Both the position numbers and the translations under genes were made by a program. A stretch of 64,000 bases of DNA from Drosophila pseudoobscura (lineage: Eukaryota; Arthropoda; Insecta; Diptera; Drosophilidae): assembly GCF_009870125.1 (NCBI RefSeq), contig NC_046681.1, positions 2,728,001 to 2,792,000 on the forward strand, written 5' to 3'. Shown piece after piece: positions 57,892 to 64,000 of the stretch (position 1 is the first letter of the stretch; every line of letters starts with the position of its first letter). A model generated the notes under the pieces. It was not told where the DNA came from and made no database searches. It saw only the letters and a program-made list of their open reading frames with translations.

Positions 57892-58202
57892 TGTAAGATA
57901 TTATTTAGAGTATTGTTTATTCGTATTATTATCGCGGTGGCCTGGTATGTGTGCTTACAAAAGTTCTTAATGTTACGGCTTATTTCTGCTGATTTTCTGC
58001 TGCTCCTTGAGTCGCGTCCGTATGCTGATGTTCTCTCCTTTTCACTGCTTCGCTCGGTTCCTCTTCTTCTCTGTCCGCTGTTGATCTGCTGCTGTTACAA
58101 CTGCTGTTGCTGCTCATCAGCTGTTGCTCTGCTGCTGTTATTACTGCTGTTGCTTATCCCCGCTGCCCCCTCAATAGGCCAGCTGGCCCACTCCTTCTTA
58201 CA
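57892..58202 (-). repeat. Gypsy 3' LTR
   Basis: 311 bp, nearly identical to the other LTR except that a block of CTGCTGTTACTACTGCTGTT-type triplets is shorter here. Confidence 0.9.
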
Positions 58203-58216
58203 CTCGGTCATCCTGA

Positions 58217-59203
58217 TTAGTCATCAGTCCCTGATGACAATGCGTCCTCGTTTTCTACATAAAAGCTCCATAGTTTCATGTTATCATTGCTTGTGGTCGT
58301 GTTGCTTGGTCCTTCGACGTCTGCTGCCTTCCGAACAATATAGCGTCCGCCTCGTTTCACGTTGGTTATTTCGTATGGCCCTAAGAATTCGCTGGCCATC
58401 TTTCTTCCGGTTACAAATTGTGTTCTACGTATGGCTACGAGATCTCCGACCTTGTATCCGTATTCGCATTTCCGCTTTTTATCGAACTATTCCTTGTATC
58501 TGTCCTGGGCCTGCTGAATATTTTCTTTTGCCTCTTGTCGCATCTTTTGTCTCTTGTCTTCAAAATTATCAACCATCTCTTTTTCTATTAGCTGAAGTAT
58601 GTCGCTATCCGGTCCACAACGTATTTTTACCCCGATCATCAGCTCAAATGGACAACGCTTTGTAGACACATGAACAGTGCCGTTAATAGCCCTCTGAACT
58701 CCAGGTTCCTCCGACGACAATTTGGAAATGATGCTCAGAATAGATCGGTTTACGCGTTCAATTTGTCCGTTTCCTCTTGGTACCCCTGTGGTGCTCCATA
58801 TGTGTTCGATGTTCTTTTCCTTGACAAACTCCTCAAAGCTTGAAGATGTAAATGTTGCTCCACGATTGCTTACTATGCGTGCCGGATTACCAAATACATC
58901 AGACCACTCCCTTAACTCTTGAGAACTTCGTCTGCTCCTGTTGTTTTTGTGGGATACATCCATACTGAAGCTATCAACCATTGCGAAGATGTACTTGTAC
59001 TGCTTTGAAGTAGCATCCATAGGCCCAAGGTGATCCACGTGTATAGTATACAGCGGCTGTGATCCTTTGTCGATTTGATGCAGAAATCCCTCTTTTTTGC
59101 CAAGCTTTTTGTTGTAGATTATACATTTCATACAGTTTCCTATGATCTGCATTACTTTTCCTTCCAGATGTGAAATCCAATAGCTCTGCTGTACGGTATG
59201 CAT
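58217..59203 (-). pseudogene. Gypsy integrase region
   Basis: The HHCC part shows ISHLEGKVMQIIGNCMKCII. The catalytic part has HVDHLGPMDATSKQYKYIFA, FGNPARIVSNRGATFTSSSF and ERVNRSILSII. The second catalytic position reads SNRG instead of the usual SDRG, so one of the three acidic residues appears lost. After a stop at 58487 the frame resumes at 58399 with FLGPYEITNVKRGGRYIVRK, the GPY-type C-terminal domain. Confidence 0.85.
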
Positions 59204-59247
59204 TGTTTTTTGAGCGGCAAAGTGTCCTGCGTTGTGAGCGTCGGTTA

Positions 59248-60741
59248 TTATTTCTTTTTCGAATGACTTCGGTATTGCCAGAAGTCCGTGCCTTGCACCA
59301 CTTTGTATACGAGACCAGCTTTCAACTTAAAGTTGTCATATGGTTTACTTTTCAAAATTTCGGAAACTGCTTTGATCATCGTATCCTCCTGCTGGGCTTT
59401 CTCAATTCTTTCTGTGACTTCCCAAGATACCATCATGACATCAATTGGGTACCTACTCAGGCAATCATGCTTCAGCCGTTCTCCTGGTCTGTGTTCCACT
59501 TCAAAGTCGTAGTCCTGCAAGTACAGGACCCATTGGGCTACCTCCCGCGGAACGTCCTTCTTGCTTAACGTGTGCTTGAAAGCAGCGCAATCCGTTAAGA
59601 GCTTAAAGTTGGTTCCAAGTATGTACTGACGAAATTTTTTGCACGCTAGGAAAATTGCTTTGGCTTCCTGTATATAGCTATGCTGTCGTGCTTTAGACTC
59701 CGAGGTTTTCTTACTCCAGAATAAGATCGGATGCAATTGTCCTTCGTGCCATTGTAACAACGCCGCTGCAAACCCGTCCTTTGACGCATCAGTGTGTATC
59801 TCGGTTTTTGCATTCCTGCGATAAAGTTTCAAGACCGGCTCTTTCACCAATGCTTCCTTTAATGTAGCGAACGCCTGCTGCTCCTCCAGACTCATTTTAA
59901 ATGGGACATCTTTTCGCAGTAGATTGGTCAGTGGTTTGGCGATTAGCGAATAGTTTCTTATGAATTTACGGAAAAACCCAGTTAATCCTAAAAACGACTG
60001 CACAGACTTTATGTTTTTCGGCATCGGGAACTTGCTGACGGCTTTGGTTTTCTCCAATCCAGGCTTGATTTCACCTCCTTCAACTTGATAACCCAAAAAT
60101 GTAATGGTCGACTGCAGAAATCGGCACTTCTTCCACTTCATCTTCAGCCCGTATTCAGCTGCAGCATCAAAAACCTTCTTCAGCTTTCCCAGGAATTCGT
60201 CGGCGGTTTCAGCGTGTATAACGATATCGTCCATGTACAGGTCAAGAATGTTTTCATTTATAAGGTTTTGAAATACAAAACTTATAAAACGGATGAAAAC
60301 TGCTGGCGAATTGCAAAAACCGGAAGGCGCACGGTTGAACTCAAAGAGGCCTTCCTTCGTTATGAAAGCCGTATATTTTTTGATGCTTTCTTCCACAGGA
60401 ACGTGGAAAAACCCATTTTCTAAGTCCATGATGGTGAACACCTTAGCATTTTCCAGTTTTTCCAGCACCTCTTGAACGATTGGAACGGGAAAGCAATCTT
60501 TCAAGACCATCTTGTTCAACTGACGATAGTCCACGCAGACCCGGCTGCTCCCATCCTTTTTCTTGACAATAACAGTCCGACTGGCGAAATTTGATGATGA
60601 GCGTCGTATTTTCCCAGCGTTGGCCCATTCATCGATCTGCAGCTTGACAACGTCGGCCTCGCTGATGGCCACTCGACTTGGCGAATGTCGAAACGGCGCT
60701 ATTTTCTCGTCCGGTACGATCTTCAGCATGATCGGGCACAC
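59248..60741 (-). pseudogene. Gypsy reverse transcriptase and RNase H
   Basis: An open frame of 497 codons with all RT blocks: VIVKKKDGSSRVCVDYRQLN, FTIMDLENGFFHVPVEESIK, SGFCNSPAVF, LDLYMDDIVIHAE (YMDD catalytic box), and LGYQVEGGEIKPG. RNase H carries EIHTDASKDGFAAALLQ, YIQEAKAIFLACKKF and LTDCAAFK. It ends in the linker to integrase. This is the longest open TE frame in the window, but neighbouring parts of the polyprotein are broken. Confidence 0.9.
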
Positions 60742-60757
60742 TGCTCTCTGCTTCTTT

Positions 60758-61255
60758 TCAGTAATCCTGAATCATTGATTGGTCGGCATCTCCGAGCTGC
60801 GATGGAAGGTTTATGTCAGTATTTGCTTCGACCACTTTGTAAATACTTATCTGTTTGGTGTCCTCAGTTTCCTCCCCCGACAGGGGAGAAAACTTATATC
60901 CTCCTGGCGTTGTTGTCATTGTGAACTTGGATATAAAGTCGTGTCCAAGCAACAATTCGCATCCGACGGCATAATCAGCCACCACAAGGAATTTGTGTGC
61001 CAGTCGCATTCCGTCGATCTCCACTTCTGCCGTAAACTGCCCAGCGGAGCGTGTGATGTTGTTTCCAGTCTGATTGCAGCGGAAACACTGTAATGCACCT
61101 CGGCAATCCTTGCGTAGATGCTCCTGGGATCCACAATTGTAGCAGTGTTGCTTCCTTTCATATTTGGTGAAATTGGACTTCTTTCCGAACGGCTGTGAGT
61201 CTTTTTGTTTCGGGGCAAAACCCCCATCTACCGCGAGCGCTCTTTCGTAGATTTC
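60758..61255 (-). pseudogene. Gypsy zinc-knuckle and protease remnant
   Basis: After the stop at 61256 the gag frame continues to two CCHC-like knuckles near 61160-61080 (CYNCGSQEHLRKDC and LQCFRCNQTGN). A protease C-terminal part follows (KFLVVADYAVGCELLLGHDF, 60980-60920). The N-terminal part with the D-S/T-G active site is not present, which suggests a deletion or frame change near 61070. Confidence 0.75.
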
Positions 61256-62117
61256 TTACTTCTCTCGCAGCTGCTTGTATGAGCTGCATCCATACAAGGT
61301 GTACTTATAATCCGTTTTTATATTCAGTCCGTCGACAATGTATCGAATGTCTGTTGTCCCACGTGCAGCAATTCGTTTCATATGTAGTATATATTCGTGA
61401 AAATTTTCGCCGGCAATCTTCACTCGCATAGACAATTGATTGTGAATTTTCGCACTGCTGACACGCTCACACTCGAACTCCTGTAAAAGTTTGTGACGCA
61501 ATTGGCCGTACTCATTCACTGCTGTGGACTCGAGAAAAAGAGCGGCTGTACCTGTCATTTTTGCTCGGGCTTGCACGTATTTTTGTTTGTCATTTAGTCC
61601 GTATGCTTCAGCGTTTAGCTCGAAGTTAATAAACCACTGCTGTACCGACATATTTTCTCCGTTGAATTCTGGAATAATTTTGGCAAAATTTTCCACTACC
61701 AGCCTTGCATCATTTTTCTTGTCTATTTCATCAGCATTTATTTTCATCGAGAGCAGTTGAACCAGCTGTTGGAGCGTCTGTGTGTTTTCTTTTAGGAGTG
61801 TTGACCTCATCGCTTCCTCGTTCGCGTTTTGCTGGCGATTGATCCTGTTTGCTTCTGATCCACTTGGGCCTTCGTTTTGCTGCATATTCCCGGCTGGTGG
61901 TCCACTTGTATTTTCCATTATAATTCTACTGCGCAATACTCTTGCGGGCAGCCGGCTTGAAACAACCCTTTTTTCTCGGTTATTCTTTTCACCCACTCGC
62001 TGTCTCGCTTCCTCTGCTTGCTGCTTCTGAGAGTCAAATGCGCAGTTTTTTGCACCGAATTTTTGCTTTTCCGTCTTGCTTCGTCTGCTGCCGGCTTCTG
62101 AGACATGATTTTTTCCA
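61256..62117 (-). pseudogene. Gypsy gag (capsid) with a premature stop
   Basis: A frame with MENTSGPPAGNMQQNEG at about 61918 continues through a glutamine-rich part to the capsid-like IIPEFNGENMSVQQWFINFE, MTGTAALFLES and FHEYILHMKRIAAR. It ends in TAA at 61256 within an otherwise continuing frame (EIYERALAVDGGF after the stop). A basic N-terminal frame near 62117-61960 lies in a different phase. Confidence 0.82.
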
Positions 62118-62140
62118 CTTTACACAGCCAGTACGCGACT

Positions 62141-62153
62141 GGTTGAGCCCCCA
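62141..62153 (-). promoter_or_regulatory. Gypsy primer-binding site
   Basis: TGGGGGCTCAACC two bases after the 5' LTR. The first nine bases equal the complement of proline tRNA ends; the match then stops. Confidence 0.55.
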
Positions 62154-62155
62154 AA

Positions 62156-62490
62156 TGTAAGATATTATTTAGAGTATTGTTTATTCGTATTATTATCGCG
62201 GTGGCCTGGTATGTGTGCTTACAAAAGTTCTTAATGTTACGGCTTATTTCTGCTGATTTTCTGCTGCTCCTTGAGTCGCGTCCGTATGCTGATGTTCTCT
62301 CCTTTTCACTGCTTCGCTCGGTTCCTCTTCTTCTCTGTCCGCTGTTGATCTGCTGCTGTTACTACTGCTGTTGCTGATGCTGTTACTACTGCTGTTACTG
62401 CTCATCAGCTGTTGCTCTGCTGCTGTTATTACTGCTGTTGCTTATCCCCTCTGCCCCCTCAATAGGCCAGCTGGCCCACTCCTTCTTACA
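62156..62490 (-). repeat. Gypsy 5' LTR
   Basis: 335 bp; same as the 3' LTR but with an extra triplet-type segment (62365-62400, CTGCTGTT/ACTACTGCTGTT units). On the minus strand these are CAG-type runs. Confidence 0.9.
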
Positions 62491-62815
62491 CGTATATATT
62501 CTCAGTATATACTATAATACGGTATATATATACAGTATAAGAGCTAGAGCAACGACATTTTATATCCGAACTTCTGTGAGAATGACCGTATCTATGAGAT
62601 TGCTGAATCTGGATCAGATCGGATCATTTTTAAAGCCAAAAGGAGCAAATTAATTTGCAGTGGCTACTCAGCGCTCGACGACATGTTCAGACACGTTCTC
62701 TGTCTCTCCCGCACTCACACATTGTCGCTCAATGTAGCCATACTGACAATGTATCGGGTATAAATGTAAAGTCGCGGTCTCCGCAGCAACTTACAACGTT
62801 CCCCCTCGTTTTTTT
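62491..62815 (+). mobile_element. DINE-1-like 3' part, right of the gypsy insertion
   Basis: From 'tataagagctagagcaacgacattttatatcc' it follows the family to TATCGGGTATAAATGTAAAG, the terminal hairpin with CCGCAGCAACTTACAACG, and CCCCCTCGTTTTTTT. With 57815-57891 it forms one interrupted, internally shortened copy. Confidence 0.75.
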
Positions 62816-63115
62816 TATTATTATTAGTATAATTTTTTTCATTTTTTATTAGAAAATAATATAACTGATGCAAATTATGTTGTTTGCTGTTACTGATAGA
62901 GAAACTTATATAACAGTCAGAGGAAAATTTACGATGATTTAAAAAAAACAAAAAATAAATAGATCCGTGCCATCATGAATGCGGTCGACGAATTTTGAGA
63001 GGGATATTATTTGGTTTAATTATCTGTCCAGGTCCAGATCCGCTCCATATTGGAACGTACACTCAGGGAGTACTCTTAGGGATCCCGCGAGATCGATTAA
63101 ACTAGGCTCACCCCA
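62816..63115. other. Spacer without recognised feature
   Basis: AT-rich up to about 62960. The 62970-63115 part may already be decayed LINE DNA but shows no clear domain. Confidence 0.3.
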
Positions 63116-63315
63116 AAAAAACACAATTCAAAAAGTACAGCAAGTAGTAGAAAGGCTGAATAAAGCGCTTTACGCATCCAAGAAGAAGCTCAGCAACACG
63201 TGGGGCCTGTCACCTGCTCCAATGCACTGGATCTGCATATCCGTGTTGCGACCACCTCTGCTGTGCTGGCAAGCTACCGAAAATAAGACGTACCTTAAGC
63301 TTTTGGAAAAGACAT
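63116..63315 (+). mobile_element. Non-LTR retrotransposon fragment, third family (R1/LOA/Jockey-like)
   Basis: Plus-strand QQVVERLNKALYASKKKLSN followed by TWGLSPAPMHWICISVLRPP matches the region after the RT domain that in R1, LOA and I-type LINEs reads like '...WGLSP....WLY.AV.RP.L.YG...W'. The YG and following W are changed here. The fragment is short and ends near 'gaaaagacatcatgg'. It is distinct from LINE-A and LINE-B. Confidence 0.6.
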
Positions 63316-63480
63316 CATGGACATCCACACTCGTCTGACTCGCCAACTCAGCAAACGAGCGGTTGTTCAGGGTTTTCGTCCTCTTGGCCTGTTGGACTTC
63401 GGTGGTGGTGTCTTCCGCCAAGCGTTGCCGCTTGCTTGGGGCCTTGGCTGCGCCCTAGCTGGCTTTTTCTGGGTAGTAGT
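63316..63480 (-). mobile_element. Possible LINE ORF1 fragment
   Basis: Minus-strand AEDTTTEVQQAKRTKTLNNR then SFAELASQTS (near 63420-63330) resembles the basic stretch with '..KR.K.....(S/T)FAE' in ORF1 proteins of R1/LOA/I-type LINEs. Orientation is opposite to the preceding fragment. Support is weak. Confidence 0.35.
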
Positions 63481-63662
63481 CGGGGTGGACCGTTTTGGCC
63501 CACCGCACAGTGGGCGAAACGGCCAAACTAGTGACATTAAATTAATAACAAGCGTAACTTAAGAGAATCTTAATGAATGTTGATTTTTGAATGTTAGCAT
63601 GGTTGTAAATAGCCGGATGACTGTACCAAATTTCAGTAGAATCGGTCAACTATATTTTCTGG

Positions 63663-64000
63663 ACGTTGACATGCAATTGCTGCATCTTGCAAGAGGACTG
63701 CACCATCAAGTGGCCCGTCTGAAACCAGCAGAAGGCTGTTACGCGAGCATGCAGGAAAGATAGCTGTTAGACTAATATTCGAGGAAAATTATCATTAAAG
63801 TTACTAAGAGAACAAGGCATGCACTCAAAATACAATACCACTACAATTACTAATTACTAGAAAGGTGTGTAAGGATTAGTAATTTAATAAGAGGAAGAGA
63901 ATTAGTGGTGGATATAATATGGTAGAGGGAATTATAATCCGAGCATAAGACCCTAAACATTTTTCCCCCAAGCATTTTTCTACGGTTAACTAAGGATGGG
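63663..64000 (-). mobile_element. LINE-A 3' end, continuing past the window
   Basis: It shares the 3' untranslated sequence of the 53.5-kb copy ('cagaaggctgttacgcg', 'agaaaggtgtg.aaggattagtaatttaataagagg') and ends the window in 'agcatttttctacggttaactaaggatggg', the LVNRRKM-coding part. An internal deletion removes the stretch between 'gaccctaaac' and 'caagcatttttc'. Confidence 0.82.

Larger units (their letters stand above)
57892..62490 (-). mobile_element. Ty3/gypsy LTR retrotransposon, nearly full length but inactive
   Basis: Two LTRs (57892-58202 and 62156-62490, ends TGTAAG/CTTACA on the plus strand) enclose gag, zinc knuckles, protease remnant, RT-RNase H and integrase on the minus strand. 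The primer site TGGGGGCTCAACC (62153-62141) resembles a proline-tRNA-type site over its first nine bases. No clean target duplication is visible. No envelope gene is seen, so it is a retrotransposon of the non-errantivirus kind. There is a stop in gag, the protease active site is absent and the integrase end is broken. Confidence 0.9.

Noticed and set aside
58020..58200. CTG/ACT triplet run read as a coding glutamine or leucine tract
   Set aside because: It lies inside a gypsy LTR and is repeated in the other LTR, so it is non-coding.
59170..60475. Several plus-strand frames up to 132 codons
   Set aside because: They are antisense to the gypsy pol frame.
1..64000. tRNA, rRNA, riboswitch or bacterial-type operon features
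   Set aside because: No cloverleaf with anticodon arm or rRNA core was seen, and gene structure is clearly eukaryotic with introns.

Overview
The window reads as fly (Drosophila) DNA of a repeat-rich kind, probably obscura-group, from pericentromeric, dot-chromosome or Y-like chromatin. The grounds are short AT-rich introns with GT/AG borders, many ATGTACATATGTATGT-type simple repeats, and repeated DINE-1/INE-1-like (Helitron-related) elements beginning TATACCCGATACTCAAAATG. This element type is abundant in obscura-group flies (SGM-IS). Species and chromosome are inferred, not proven. No tRNA, rRNA or CRISPR was seen.

Three host genes look intact. (1) 12294-17990, minus: a seven-exon receptor tyrosine kinase whose exons join in frame to about 1233 residues, with signal peptide, Venus-flytrap domain, one membrane segment and kinase. 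This is the architecture of Venus kinase receptors. (2) 42675-43248, plus: a two-exon COMM-domain protein of about 173 residues. (3) 43602-44939, minus: a four-exon TBC-domain Rab GAP of about 387 residues with a C-terminal membrane anchor (TBC1D20 type). Genes 2 and 3 are convergent and 353 bp apart. A decayed C2H2 zinc-finger gene lies at 31850-32740.

Most of the rest is mobile DNA. 1-2505: two DINE-1-like pieces. 2674-4560: a hAT element with a perfect 8-bp target duplication. 8245-10660: fragments of two related non-LTR families, called here LINE-A and LINE-B. 18794-19143: a 350-bp inverted-repeat element just upstream of the receptor gene. 19239-20350 and 24577-25650: near-complete DINE-1-like copies. 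27866-33275: more DINE-1-like pieces, an LTR-like leader and the zinc-finger pseudogene. 33280-40077: a LINE-A copy split by a copia element (34096-38328). 40210-42200: a decayed BEL/Pao element. 46255-48530: LINE-A plus two related inverted-repeat elements. 48756-49875: another DINE-1-like copy. 50170-57723: LINE-A copies, a perfect 146-bp inverted repeat and a broken Osvaldo/Ulysses-like element. 57815-62815: a DINE-1-like copy split by a Ty3/gypsy element. 63120-64000: LINE fragments running off the window.

The TE coding regions carry frameshifts, stops or deletions, so none looks autonomous. The host genes keep open frames and good splice sites, so this is a gene-poor but not gene-dead region. 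I did not find a clearly new biological system. The best candidates for a second look are the receptor gene with an unexpected N-terminal binding-protein-like module, the exact 146-bp inverted repeat, and a copia LTR carrying a patch copied from its own gag region.
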